This document shows positions 48,632 to 62,057 of a stretch of DNA of 64,000 nucleotides, in pieces (the first letter of the stretch is position 1; every line of letters starts with the position of its first letter). The notes under the pieces were generated by a model. It saw only the letters and a program-made list of their open reading frames with translations, made no database searches and had not been told where the DNA came from. The DNA comes from Epiperipatus broadwayi (Eukaryota > Onychophora > Udeonychophora > Euonychophora > Peripatidae): assembly GCA_028023455.1 (NCBI GenBank), contig JAQFVV010000257.1, forward strand, positions 122,001 through 186,000, in the 5' to 3' direction. The position numbers and the translations under genes were made by a program.

Positions 48632-49129
48632 ACAGGCAAAACTTATTATACATATTGCCACACACAGCAAGCTAGAGTAATCAATGGATTCCAGAAGATT
48701 TGTGCATAAAATCCCCATCCAGTGCCTACTCATCCAATATTCCCAGACTACTTTCTGGCTTGTGGCCTTCGTCAGTGAGGAGCCTTGGATCTGAGAGCAC
48801 TGCACATATATCTTAGGATCTAATGCAACCCTCAAGTAGTCACCTTTTATCTCCACTTACTTACAAAACTTTGAGTCTTAAATTGAAAACACCTTAATGT
48901 TTTCAATCCAAGTCCATCAGCTTATATAGTCATATGGGTCTGAACTCAGTTCTAGGTGCTGTGCTCTCAGATCCAAAGCTCCTCACTGACAAAGGCCACA
49001 AGCCAGAAATTAGTCTGGGGATATTGGATGAGTAGGCACTAGATGGGGATTTTATGCACAAGCCTTCTGGCATCCATTGATTACTCTAGCTTGCTGTGTG
49101 TGGCAATACGTATAGTGAGTTTTGCCTGT
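48632..49129. mobile_element. Fold-back element, family F2
   Basis: Two arms of about 169 bases (48632-48800 and 48961-49129) are inverted copies with few mismatches. They begin ACAGGCAAAAC and end TGAGAGCAC. The middle 160 bases hold TCATATGGGTCTGAACTCAG. It has no coding capacity. The left arm is also found at 57420-57600. The family shares a core with the 405-bp satellite. Confidence 0.88.
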
Positions 49130-52100
49130 TTTATATAAATTATACTCGTATTCAAAGGTCACCTATTTAATAGATCCTAAAACTAATGCAGAAATTTGAA
49201 ATTTCCATCATGCTAGTATTAATAGAACATGCAAATATATTGTTTGGTGATGAGAAAATTGTAAATGAAAACTATGGAAATAAATTTGATTTAAATATGA
49301 CACTAGAAGAAGGAATGATTCTGAAACTTGATTAATTAGTTTCTGTAAATGCATTGATGTTTTATTTTTGATAATTTTCAATTTAGAAACAAGTAAAAAA
49401 TCTATGCTTAATCTTTTACTATGGGCATATTAGGAATCATTGATAATAAGTTTTTAAAATGTCTTCCTAAATAAAACTGAAATAAACAACACATCTATTC
49501 TAAATGTAATTTAGAAAAATAGTTCTTAAAAACAAACAGATCAAGTATTGGAGGTAACACCCTGAATATTATTGGGAATATCTTCATAGGTAAAAGATAT
49601 CAAGTATTTTTTTGAGGTTTTCCTCGATAAGATCACAATTTTTTTTTTCAAATAAGTATTGATTTAATCCTAAATAAGAGGCCAAGTATAACTTTGTAAT
49701 AATTGAGAACAAATTTACAAATTAAATAGTTAAAAAATTGAATATATTCTAGAAAATATAGTAATAATGGAGAAAAAGGTTAATGACTGAAAAAGAAATT
49801 GAAAAGAAATACCAGCAACAACAAGAACCAATATTACCACTACTGAAAAGACATTGAAAATAATACTATATTTTTAAGGGTATGCATCAGAATACAAAAG
49901 AAGTTTTAGCATTTTAATTAGTTTAAAGCCACTATACTTATTATGCTTATATAGTAATAATTAGAGATAGATGAAGTGAATATTCTGCTACTACAATAAA
50001 ATGAACTATATAGTTTTATGCAGTGTTTTTTTAATCCCCTCATTTTTAATAATCACTTAATCTGTGAACCTCCACTAGTTTTGCATAAGACTATTAATAT
50101 TAGATTTTTAAAAAATTAACCTATTCTTTAAGTAAGCTAATATTTAACATGATGGATGTACCAGGTTCACAATTCACAACAGATTATTAGTTAATCTTTC
50201 TGTCTGTTTTTTACAAGCAAGATTTTCAAAGAAAAAGTTGTAAATAATATCTATTTATAGTTATATCACTGCCAATTTATTTTATCAGATAAAAGTCTTT
50301 TATCTAATAAAATAAATTAGCATTGAAATAAGACAAAATGGGCTTATTCACAGCTTTATTTAAATGATTTTTTGGCAATTTTGTTTATAATTTGTCTTAG
50401 CAATGGAAAAAGGCTTGTTTTGTTCAGTGAAATAGATTTATATTCTTAGTGTTACATGTTTGATAAATTGTTAGAATCACTTGGACTAGGATATTTTCAG
50501 TTACTCTTTGTTACAAGAGACAAAAGTAAAATAAAATATTGTTATATTTGTTCTGAAGTCTTGTTGATGAATATTAAAGAAAGTGCATGTTTTATTAATT
50601 TTTTTACTTGAAATTTAAATCAACTCCATTATTTTGTGTACAAAAAGTCCCATTTAAAGAAAGTCTTTATATTGAGAAAAAATGATAGTGAAATAGGATG
50701 ATGGCAACCAAAATGAGCAGCAAATGAACTGGTAGATAAGTAACTTAGTCATAACAAGAATGAATATATCTTTAAGAAACCTAACACAGAATATCATGAG
50801 AAAATACTACTTACGTGATCACCAGGGCTCAACAACAGTTAATAACACTTAATTTAATCTACATTATTGTCGAAAAACAATTTTATATTATGTTTATGTT
50901 GGAGCAGTTCTGTTGATTATCTATTTGTAATCCTTTTACACTAGAAATCTCAGGATTATTTTTCACTTTCATTTCAATGTTAATTATTTTTCAGGTGTTG
51001 TTTGGTTCTGTCATTGAACTTTTTAAATTAACAATTCATGTTAGGGTATAACATAAAAAGATTAAGATTTAAGTTAATATTAATGGACACTTTTTCTTTA
51101 AAAAAAATAAAATTTATGAAATCATGAATAACAAAAAACTATAGTAAATAATAATGACTGGAGTTGTACTTTATTTTACATAATTGTATTGATTAGCATT
51201 TGGAAGGGCCGATTTAACTACATTGAAAAAGATTTTCAGCAATTTATGATAGCTGTGTATGGTTTTACCATATGAGCATTTTAAAAAAGAATAGTATAAG
51301 ATATAATCATTTGAAATATGGGTGTGTTATTTATTTTTTAAATATAATGAATTGATGAAAATAATAATTAAACCTTATAATTCTTTGACAGGGTGAACTT
51401 ATTTTTATATGGCCAGATTAAATCTAATTATTAAAATGCTAATGGGTCTATATTGTATAATAAATACTGGGAATGAAAATTATATTTTCACATCAAATTC
51501 TGAATCAAATGAGAAGCTAAAAGATCAAACAAAAATATAAACTAAGATTACGGATTTGTACTTTTATTTATATACCTAATTCATTTATTTAGAATAGAAT
51601 AAACACGACGTATTGCAGATGTTGTTTGTTTTTTAAATCATTGCTAAATAAAAGTTAGATTCCATTGTCTTTGATGAGTGGGCGGAATGCAAACATGGCA
51701 TGATTGATTAGTACAAATTAATTTATAGAATTTTCTATATTCTAAAATACATTTCGAAGTATTTTAATTCATTTAACTAGATGCTGTCTCTTGCATAAAT
51801 AATGTCTGATTCAACTTTCATCAACTGCATAGCAATAGAATTTTTTTAATTTTGGCATTTAAATTTAATTATTTAAAAGCAACTATTTTCAGTAGATAAA
51901 AATATTGTGTGGATTTATACTCTCATATTATTTATCTGTCAAAATATCCATCGATCAGTCAGTTTATCGGTGTGCATTAATATCTTATTACATTTTCCTC
52001 TCCTTTCTATTTATCTTTTTACTTATCGACTGATTTATCATCTTTTCATTTAAACATCTATCTGTATGATTATTTGTGCAGCTATGTATTCAATTAACCA

Positions 52101-52138
52101 TCTAATTATTCAGCTATCAGTCTGCCTACCTCAGGCCG
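49130..52138. other. AT-rich intergenic DNA, 3 kb
   Basis: I see no gene. One notable palindrome lies at 50278-50318 (TTTATTTTATCAGATAAAAG pairing with CTTTTATCTAATAAAATAAA). The last 200 bases grade into degenerate TATC-type repeats. Confidence 0.5.
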
Positions 52139-53197
<1,059 letters not shown>

Positions 53198-53300
53198 GTT
53201 TGTCTGTCTGTCTGTCTGTCTTTCTGTCTGTCTGTATGTCTGTCTGTTTGCTTGCCTGCCTGTCTGTCGGTTGGTCAGTCTGCATGTCTGTCTGCCTATC

Positions 53301-53877
53301 TATCTATGCATCCATCATCTATCTTTCTATCTGTCTATATGTCTATCTACTAATCATCTATTTATCTATACATATGTAGTAATGGTCAGAGCTGTTCAAA
53401 TGTTGAGGTTGTGAATTTAATGTGGATGTTATCAGATTAGTGCTGATCTGAATTTATGATCAGCAAATACTGAATAAATACAGATCATTATAGATCATAT
53501 AATTTATTTATTTATTCACAATTCAACATTAATCACATTTATTTCGAAACATGTTGCCAACTTATCATTGGATGTTATTGTTTGAAAAGCTGAACACATC
53601 AGGGGTTGAGAAAGGACTTTTCACTGGTGAAAACATTCTAGTCAAATATAAATTTCACTAAAGAGTTTAAAATTTTCTCACAAAGTTTCATAACATTTTC
53701 TTTCCTTGGACTTTATTTATTTATTTTTCTAAAAAAACCCAATAGTACACATAGTATAATCAATGAAATAAAATTTATTATTATTAATTATCCTGGGATA
53801 ACAATTTCTTCCATAAATCACTAATTTGTGTTTAGTCATTTTTTTAAACAAAATATTATTTTTTAAATCTATGCACA
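53301..53877. other. AT-rich intergenic DNA
   Basis: The tail of the degenerate tetranucleotide region, then AT-rich sequence with no gene. Confidence 0.5.
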
Positions 53878-56730
53878 TCATCATCATCATCTATCACTAC
53901 ACTGCAGGATGAAGGTCTTTCCAAGTTAAGTCCATCTTCTCCGAAGTTTAGCTTCTCTTCTCCACATCACCACTCCACAACTTTCTTATTTCATCCATCC
54001 ATCTCACATGTGGTTTCTTTCTGAGTCATTTACACTCTTTTGGAATCCATTTTAAAATTTCAATTCTGCATCTATTATCATCTCTTCTAGCAACATGTCC
54101 AGCCCAACTTCAGTCTTTTAATTTTTTCAATGAGGTCAATAACACCTGTTTGTTCTCTTACCCATATATTGCATTTTCGATCTCTTCTTGTAACTCTCAA
54201 CATCCATCTCTCGATACTTCTTTGAGTGGTCTAAAGTCTCTGAATTGCTTTTCTATTAAGTGTCCAAGTCCCAGATACATAAGTAAGAAAAGGTAAAACA
54301 CATTAAAAACCTTCCTTTTCAAACACAAAGGCATATTTCCTTTTAGTATCAAGTTATTTTTATCAAAAGTACTTCACCCAGGTTTAATTCTATGATTAAT
54401 TTAATCCATTATGTTTCCATCAGTATTAATAATCTGACCAAGATATTTGTAGCTGTTAACTTCTTCTAACTCATCATAATCAATCTTTATTTTCATATTT
54501 TGAGAAAATCCATTGAAGATTACTTTAGTCTTTTTAACATTTATCTTTAGTCCTACTTTCATCTGATAACTCCTGTGACATTTCCTGCAACTCTAAAGCA
54601 TTATTTAAAAAAAAACAACTTCATCATCTTAAAAATCTAAATGACTTAAATAATCTCCATTTACTTTCACTCCTTTAGCTTCCCATTTTAACCCACAAAA
54701 TGCTTCTTGCAGTACTGCTGTAAAAAGTTTTGGAGATATGGAATCACCCAGTTTTACACCCTTTTTAATGTTGATTTTCCTAGTATCATTATGTAATCTA
54801 ATTGTTGCAGTTGCATTTTTATAAATTTTCTTTAAAATATGACAATATCCTGGATCTATATCTTGATGGTCCAATGCTTTAATCACTGAAGAAATGTTTA
54901 TAGAATCAAATGCCTTTTCATAATCTACAAATCCAAAGAATAATGGCAACTCATATTCATTTGTCCTTTTTATAACTTCTCTCAATACCTGGATATGGTC
55001 TACTGTACTAAAACCACTTTTAAATCCAATTTGTTCTTTTGGTTGGTGGAAATCCAATGTTCTCTGTAGACGAGTTGTAATTTTCTTGGTAAAATTTTTG
55101 TACAAAACTGATAAAAGGCTGATAGGGCTGTAATTTCTAATATCTTCTTTATCAGCTTTTTAAAATATTAATATTAATACTGCATTCTTCCAACCATCTG
55201 GTACATCTTTATCATTTAAACATTTGGTATATAACTTTGCTAAAAAAAATTCTATTACTTCACCTGCTTCTTTTAATATATCAATTATAATTCCATCATT
55301 ACCTGGAGCCTTTCTTTTCTTCATAAATTTAACTGCATGTCTCACTTCTTCATTTAAAATTCTGGGCAATTCGGAAGATATAATAGATATAGGAGGTACT
55401 TTTTCCTTATTACTATATAATTCTTGATAGAAGTCTTCTATCCATTTCATGATGTCATATCTGTTTTTAGTAATAATTCCATCTTTTTTTCTTATTGCAG
55501 ATATAAATTTCCTACCAATACCCAAATGTTGTTTTACACTCTTGAGACTTTAATTCTCTTCTATAGCTTTCCTTGCTTGTTTACAGTTATACTTTCTTAT
55601 ATTATTTTCAACTCTTTTCCGCCCCGTTTTACAAAATTCGAGATACTCAATCCTTTTTAATGCATCATTTTTGTATATTTTTATATTTCTTCTTTCCTTC
55701 ATAAATTCTCTAGTCTCAGTAGAAATTTTTTTGGTCAATTGCTGCTTTTTTTTTTACCAGCTATCTTTGTTGCAGTTTTTAAAAGTGTATCAATTATTTT
55801 CATATTAATTTCATTCATATCTGAATCATGTTTAAAATCTACTAATACTTGAAACTAATTTGTAAGTTCTAATTTAAATTCATTAGAATGTTTCTGAAAA
55901 TTAGGAATATTAACAGTAAATATTGTTTTTCTCAATAATTTTTGTCTCTCTAGTTTTGCATTAACATGTATCATACATCTTACTAATCAATGATAACTTC
56001 CTATGTTAAATTTATTAAGAACATTACAATCTTGAAATATGTATTTTCTGTTAGTCAAAATATAATCCAATTCTGTTTTACCTCCATTTCAATGCTTCCA
56101 TGTCTATTTTCTTTTAACATTTTTTTCAAAAAAATAATTCATAATATAAAGTTTTTCTTTTTCTGCAAACTCCTCAAATCTGTATTTTCTCATTTCTATT
56201 ACCATAACCAAAATTACCTACAACACTTTCATCTTTCATTCATTTACCAATTCTAGCATTAAAGTCTCCCATAACAATTTTGAAATGTTGTTTACTCTGA
56301 TCAAAAGCCTTCTGTACATCTATTAAAAATCTTCTACTACTTCATCACTATAAAAACTTGTTGGGGCATAAATCTGAATTATCTGCATTTGGTATCTGCT
56401 TTTAAGTTGTATAACTAATTTTGCCATTCTGTCTGATATACCATCAATCTTCACAATGTTCTTCTACTTTTTATTATAATGAATCCTACTCCACTTGTAT
56501 TTCCAATATTTGTGCCTTTATAGTAGAGTACATGTTCACCTTTTAAATCAATTCTTTCTTCACCTTTTCTTTTAACTTCCCAAAGTCCAATAATGTCCCA
56601 TTTAATATAAGACAGTTCTTCTAATTCTTGCAATCTTCCTTTACTTGAAAGTGATCCTCAGTTGTAAGTACCTAAATAAAAAGTCCTTATCAAGTGGCAG
56701 CCTGGATTCACAATCAGGAGATTCTTAGTC
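53878..56730 (-). pseudogene. RTE-type LINE, nearly full length, broken (copy D)
   Basis: Minus-strand copy of the same element as 4561-7430. From its 5' end (56730) come the endonuclease (LSYIKWDIIGLWEV in 56451-56633; broken GDFNARIG region near 56270), a lysine-rich linker (55550-55738), and RT in two open blocks. 55160-55525 has IISSELPRILNEEVRHAVKF, GNDGI and KDVPDGWKNAVLI. 54629-55105 has GFKSGFSTVDHIQVL, FVDYEKAFDSI, ATIRLHNDTRKI and LGDSISPKLFTAVLQ. The active box is F-stop-D-D: the alanine codon is a stop near 54628. The thumb follows in pieces and the 3' end is a CATCATCATCATC run (53878-53891 on the plus strand). Confidence 0.9.
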
Positions 56731-57416
56731 CATATGTAATATTATATAGTTTATCTGGTTTTAATTTTTCAAACTTTAAGTTTAATAAATAACTAACAAA
56801 TATTTGTTAATAAATAGATTATATTATTTTGTGAAAGATATTCTGTAGTCTGTTAATGCCAATGTTTATTTTCTACAATTCTTGGCTTCTGAATATTTAA
56901 AAAATAATCAAATGTTTAATTGCTTGGGAATTCATAAAAAGTTCAAGCAAGGAACAAAATACTGCTGCAAACTGTGGAGTTTGAATTCTAGTGTTTACCA
57001 TTCTACATGCACTTAATAATATAGAGCAAGTTAGATTTACTCTTATCCATTGTTACCATAGTAGACATAATACATGAAGAATATAAATTATTCATATTTT
57101 TACTTATGTCTTAGTATAAACATTTATATAGTTAAATAAGTTATATTTAGCTATTATATAATATTTTATGTATTAAATTTAATGTTTATTAAGACTAAAC
57201 CTCAGAAATAATATTAGGTTAGTCTCTGAATAATGTAATTAGTAAACAAAATTCTACATGATTTAATGAGTAGTCTTCTTTTTTATCTCCAACTATTAAT
57301 GATATATGATTTCATCCTGGTAATTTATAAAATGCAAAATTTATATGTTATTTATTATACTTTTCATGATATAAGATCTTACATTTTCTTTTATTATCAT
57401 TGTTTAAGATTCCAAG
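56731..57416. other. AT-rich intergenic DNA
   Basis: No gene or clear repeat seen. Confidence 0.5.
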
Positions 57417-58046
57417 TACATAAACAAAGGCAAAACTCTCCATACAGTAGTGCCACACTGTGCTAACCAGAGTAATCAATAGATGCCAAAAGGCTTGTGC
57501 ATAAAATCCCTATCTAGTGCCTACTCAACTAATAACCCCAGACTAGTTTCTGGCTTGTGGCCATCATCAGTGAGGAACCTTGGATCTGAGAGCACTGCAC
57601 CTACATCTTAGGATCTAATGCAACCCTCCAGCAGCCACCTTTTAACTCTACTTTACTATAAAACTATGAGAATGACACTGAAAACAAAAATATTTTCAAT
57701 CTAAGCTCAATAGCTTATATAGTCACAGGGGTCTGAACTCAATTCAGCACCCATACATTTTGGTGTCTTTGGCTCTTAAACAACCATAGCCACCACTATC
57801 CTATTAGGCAGGATTGGTGTTAAACCACTAAACATCACATGATCACCATCTCATACCAGCACATAATTGTTGTAAACAAAGGCAAAACTCTCCATACAGT
57901 AGTGTCACCCTGTGCTAACCAGAGTAATCAATATATGCCCTTACTCTGGTTAGCACAGGATGGCACTACTGTATGGAGAGTTTTGCCTTTGTTTACAACA
58001 ATTATTGCTAGTATGAAATGGTGATCATGTGATGTTTAGTGGTTTA
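57417..58046. mobile_element. Fold-back element, family F2, ending in a long hairpin
   Basis: 57420-57600 matches the left arm of the element at 48632-48800 (TTGTGCATAAAATCCC-type, GGCTTGTGGCCATCATCAGT, GGATCTGAGAGCACTGCAC). The motif ACAAAGGCAAAACTCTCCAT followed by ACAGTAGTG occurs three times: 57424, 57876 and, inverted, ending about 57998. The last part (57821-58046) is a separate long hairpin. Confidence 0.8.
57821..58046. repeat. Long near-perfect hairpin, arms about 106 bp
   Basis: The left arm (57821-57926, starting TAAACCACTAAACATCACAT) pairs with the right arm (57940-58046, ending ATGTGATGTTTAGTGGTTTA). The loop is only about 13 bases. Mismatches are few (for example TCATACCAGC against TCATACTAGC). 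A transcript in either direction would fold into a long double-stranded stem. Confidence 0.9.
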
Positions 58047-58147
58047 ATTCCAAGTACATTTTAGAAGTTTGGTTTTTTGTGTTTTTCTGTTATCAGTTTG
58101 CTTTAAGAACACAATTTACATTTATCTCTCTGAATATATATATATAT

Positions 58148-59764
58148 TGAACCGTGTTGGACATGTGTATTCGAAACACCGGCCTCTTAGGCAGAGAAGA
58201 ACATACTCGGAGAGTATGTATGCCCAAACGATAGCTATAAAGTATATAACTAATGTTACATTTCCAGGACATAACTTCTTCTCGACTGTTGAGTTCAACA
58301 CCAAGTTCAAAGCACTTTTTTTGTTTGTGTATAAACACGGGCGCCAGCTATCTATTCAAGGATGAATAAATAACGCACTTTAAGCAATGGCCACTAACTC
58401 AACGCCTAAATCCACGACTAGCTCAGCTGTTTGTAATCACTAATAGATTATACTTAATTAGTGGTTAAAAGACTTGATAAAGAATTTGTTAAAAAGAATT
58501 GACCGACAAATAAAGTTTAATTTTAAAGATAATTTATTAACTAACATTTATTTTCTAAATTTAAACATTTTATAATTCTAATAAAACACACGCATATTTT
58601 AAATTGACATTTCTAAACTAGTTTAAATATTCTTGTTTACTTTCATAACAAAACACTGGTATTTATCTAATTTAACTAATAATATTGATATAAGGATCAC
58701 GCACATATTAACTCATGCACACACATAATAATGATAATAAAGGACTACATAGCATTTGAAATTTAATCACACACATCAATAGTTCATTTATGTATGATAT
58801 CGAGTTCATATAATTAGACTCTTGGAGGATTCGCACGAATTAATGAAATGCAATGGCTATTACAGTATAAACGAAAATAAGCAAATGTTTTACCTAGGAT
58901 TTTGAATGTTGACGTAGAATTTTGTTCTTTGGAGGCTGCTTTCGGTGAGGATATTTCCATTATAAATGCTTACCAGCCGGCTGGGACGTTTCCTTGCTGA
59001 GTTTCCTGATTTTCACGATTATTGCTATCGGAGACAAATAGATACTGACGGAGATTTTCTAAGATGTTAAGCTGACATTATTTCACGGGCAGATCTGCTG
59101 TTTTCTCGGACATCTGGGCTGGAGGTGAACGTGCGTTCCAAAATATTCTCAGCACTGCATTTTGTTTCTTAACTGACTCAATTAATTTCCGAACTGCACT
59201 CTCTCAATAACTTTGTGAACTGATTGTCTCAACTCAATTAATTTGTGGAATGAATTACTGTCCGATAAAAAAGGTCTATTTATACCTGCGCCTTGTTGTC
59301 TTTCTGATATCTCCGGCAAAGATCTGTTGTCAAATTCCTTATCAATTAATCCTTTGATAAACGTGTTTTGGAAGATTGCTTAATTAGTAATAGCCATGCA
59401 GAGATGTTGTTTTATATTTTAATTAATAATCCATTGCCGTGTTTTTTAATAATAATCTTCTTTAACTTCCATTTATTTATAATAACATTTATTCTATTGT
59501 TGACAATCGCACTATATACCATATATTAGTTTTAACATTATTTTTTCTTTAATTAAACTTGAATGAAAAGAGATTTGGTATGTTTTAACTTTTTCAAATT
59601 ATATTTTTACGAATACTAAAAAAAAACTATGTAATTCTTATCTTTTTCGAAAACAAGCTGCAATAAACTCTCCAACATTTAATTTTATGTTTTTCTTTTA
59701 TGAAAGATTACTTTAATAATAATTTTAGATAAAAATTATATGTGCCTATATCAATATAGGTACA
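58148..59764 (-). repeat. LTR (3' LTR in element orientation)
   Basis: 1617 bases, paired with 62058-63671. The minus-strand TATA box GGTATAAATAGACC is at about 59275-59290. Open frames in it, such as 58093-58338, recur in the other LTR and have no family motif. Confidence 0.9.
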
Positions 59765-59783
59765 TTACACCGCCCTTCCTTTT
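59765..59783 (-). other. Polypurine tract (minus strand)
   Basis: On the minus strand the sequence AAAAGGAAGGGCGGTGTAA runs up to the LTR boundary, the expected position of the plus-strand primer. Just upstream (59790-59900, minus) a coding-like stretch (KSKLRKNNKLRFNVV) may be the end of a lost reading frame. Confidence 0.6.
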
Positions 59784-60020
59784 GAGAGTAAAATGCGTCA
59801 TTTTTGACCATTTTATCTCTGACAACATTAAATCTTAATTTATTATTCTTTCTAAGTTTGCTTTTTGGTATCTTTTCCTTTCCATACTAAGGGCAATCTC
59901 CAATTATGCTTTTCTTCTTTCTATGCTGGTAACATTGCTTACAATGTTCGTCCTGGATAATGACCACGAGGACAAACTAAATTTGTGGCACAGGGATCTT
60001 TTGTAAACGAAGCTTCGGCT

Positions 60021-60205
60021 GCCGATTCTCTTGATCGGACTTTGACTAAGAAAAGGTGGCTGCAAATGGCAGGAATTTCAACTGTCCATTTTCGACTTAC
60101 GCCCTGGAAAACGATTGCCGATTCTCTTGATCGGACTTTGACTAAGCAGCTGCAATGGCAGGAATTTTCAACTGTCCATTTCCGACTTACGCTTTGGAAA
60201 ACGAG
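60021..60205. repeat. About 96-bp tandem repeat, two units, inside the LTR element
   Basis: Unit 1 (60021-60113) and unit 2 (60117-60203) both start GCCGATTCTCTTGATCGGAC and end TTACGC.yTGGAAAACGA. On the minus strand they stay open in one frame (59939-60244), giving a repeated peptide with KVRSRESA and SRKWTVE. Function unknown. Confidence 0.85.
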
Positions 60206-61041
60206 GTACGAGATATGGGGATTCTCCCCTGAAAAGTGACTCACGACTTACTCTGGTTGTTGCCAGTGCGTTTTTTTAAAAGAGGAATGATCCCGGCCAA
60301 TCCGTTACGGGTACTAGAATTTATCCAGTCGAGAGCTTTAAACTTAACCTTAACTAAAACACTTCTATACTACCCTCATCCCTTTAGATTCGAACCCTTA
60401 TACGCTCCTAATACAACTTAGATTGACTTTCATTTATATTATTTTTAAATTCATTACGAACATTATTTAAATATTATTTATTTAATCTTACAATACTATT
60501 CTAAACTATCACGGACATCAATTTACATATTTATTTATATTACGATATTACTTTTAACCCATTACTTTAACTTATATATTAACGTGCGTGTACTCAGAAA
60601 AAAAACTATTTTGCTTTATTATGATTCATTCATTATTATTTTACTACGAATTTTTATTTATTTTCTACAGATATATTATACTTATTTATTTAACTTGTTT
60701 TTATTTTATGTATTTCCGTTATTTTATTCATTTATTTAATTCTACAAATATTATTTCTAAATCCTTAATTTGACCCATTTATTTAACTTGATTTTATTGA
60801 TTTTTATTTATTTGAACTGTTTATTTACGAACATTTCCTTAATTAATATGTGCGTGGAGAAAAAAAATCTTTTATTTTGCGAAGCCTCCATTATTATTAT
60901 TTGACAAAACAATCCATCATTTTAAATAGCGAAATTCTAATTCAGGCTTTTCACCTACGTCAAAATAATTATATTAGACTCATAGTCCATTTCCGGTCCT
61001 TTTTGTTTATTTCCTTTACTATTCCGCCCGATTACTAACTT

Positions 61042-61707
61042 TTAAACTATGTCAGGTGGTTCCTTCTTTCTTTCTACTAATTTTATAATATAAATCATAC
61101 TCCATATTCTCACTTCTATTTCTTGATTAAAATCCATTTTATCTCTTTCTCTTTCCGTTTTTTCTGCCTTGTAAATTAGAAAACTTTTAAGCTTTACAGA
61201 CCTCCGTATTTTTCCTAATCGTGAATATTTTTTCCTACGCTTTCTCTTTGTTTTAAATCTATGTCTACAGCGAATGCGAACGTTTACTTTAAACCTTTTA
61301 TTTTTAATTCTTTGTAAAAACTCTTCTACACTATCTACTACCTTGAACTTATGTTTTTCTTCTATTTCTTGATCTACATTTTCCCCTGTCTTAGCACTAT
61401 CCTGTTCTGCTTTAATTTCTATTTCAGTCTTCTCTGTTTCAACACTATCTAGTTCTACCTCAATTTCTATATCTTTCATGACCTCAACTTCCTGACTTTC
61501 TTTAACTAAATCTAACTCTCTGCCTTCTTGGTTCTCCTCTACTTTCTCTATTATTTCACTCCTCATTCCTTTAATTTCACATCTTATTTCTCTTATTCCC
61601 GCAATGAATTCTTGATGACTTTGCCTGAATTCTTGACGCATTTCTTCCATCATATTTATCATCATTTTCAGCATCTGCGTCTCAGACATTTCTTTCTCTT
61701 TTTCCAT
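61042..61707 (-). CDS. gag: Gag-like protein of the minus-strand LTR element
   Basis: An intact open frame of 221 residues, starting at the ATG at 61707, about 350 bases after the primer-site candidate. Residues 1-60 are an amphipathic, methionine- and glutamate-rich coiled coil (EKEKEMSETQMLKMMINMME). Residues 60-125 are very acidic with repeated E-x-E-x-D-S blocks. Residues 130-190 are strongly basic (RIRCRHRFKTKRKRRKKY). This layout, helix-acidic-basic, resembles the N-terminal part and nucleic-acid-binding tail of LTR element gag proteins, but no capsid fold or CCHC knuckle is visible. I infer gag from position alone. It is the only intact mobile-element frame of this size in its element. 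Confidence 0.6.
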   Translation of the reverse strand: MEKEKEMSETQMLKMMINMMEEMRQEFRQSHQEFIAGIREIRCEIKGMRSEIIEKVEENQEGRELDLVKESQEVEVMKDIEIEVELDSVETEKTEIEIKAEQDSAKTGENVDQEIEEKHKFKVVDSVEEFLQRIKNKRFKVNVRIRCRHRFKTKRKRRKKYSRLGKIRRSVKLKSFLIYKAEKTERERDKMDFNQEIEVRIWSMIYIIKLVERKKEPPDIV

Positions 61708-62023
61708 TTTTAAAACAATATTTTATTTCACTAAATTTAATATATGGCTTATTTATTTATTTCTGAGTAAAACGGAAACACACGCTGACCACCCCTTTTG
61801 TCCATTTTTCTACCCGATCTAATGCTTTAACTCCGCCCAAATATCAGCTGTCTCTGATTTGATAGCATAAATGTCAAAATCTCTTTTCATTTCGAAAAAA
61901 AAAAAAAAGTTTTCGGTCAATTCTTTTTTTTTTTTAAATTAAAACACTTTTACATACGTAATTTAACTTTTGTATAAAACAATTTTTTCAAACAAGAAAC
62001 AAAGTACCTCATTACTGTTGTTT

Positions 62024-62055
62024 CTTAGGTTCAGCCCCATGATTGGGTCTAGCCA
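62024..62055 (-). other. Candidate primer binding site (minus strand)
   Basis: Two bases after the LTR, the minus strand reads TGGCTAGACCCAATCATGGG followed by GCTGAACC. This is like the tRNA-Lys-type site in the 12-kb element (12987-13013), with the same TGGC-x4-CCAA-x-C-x-TGG-x-GC spacing. It is imperfect against a standard tRNA 3' end. Confidence 0.5.
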
Positions 62056-62057
62056 TT

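Noticed and set aside
58093-58338. Frames in the 1.6-kb LTR on both strands
   Set aside because: They are repeated in the other LTR, overlap each other on opposite strands and have no recognisable domain.
60235-61038. Several open frames of about 60 codons in the interior of the minus-strand LTR element
   Set aside because: They are AT-rich plus-strand frames, antisense to the element, with no motif.
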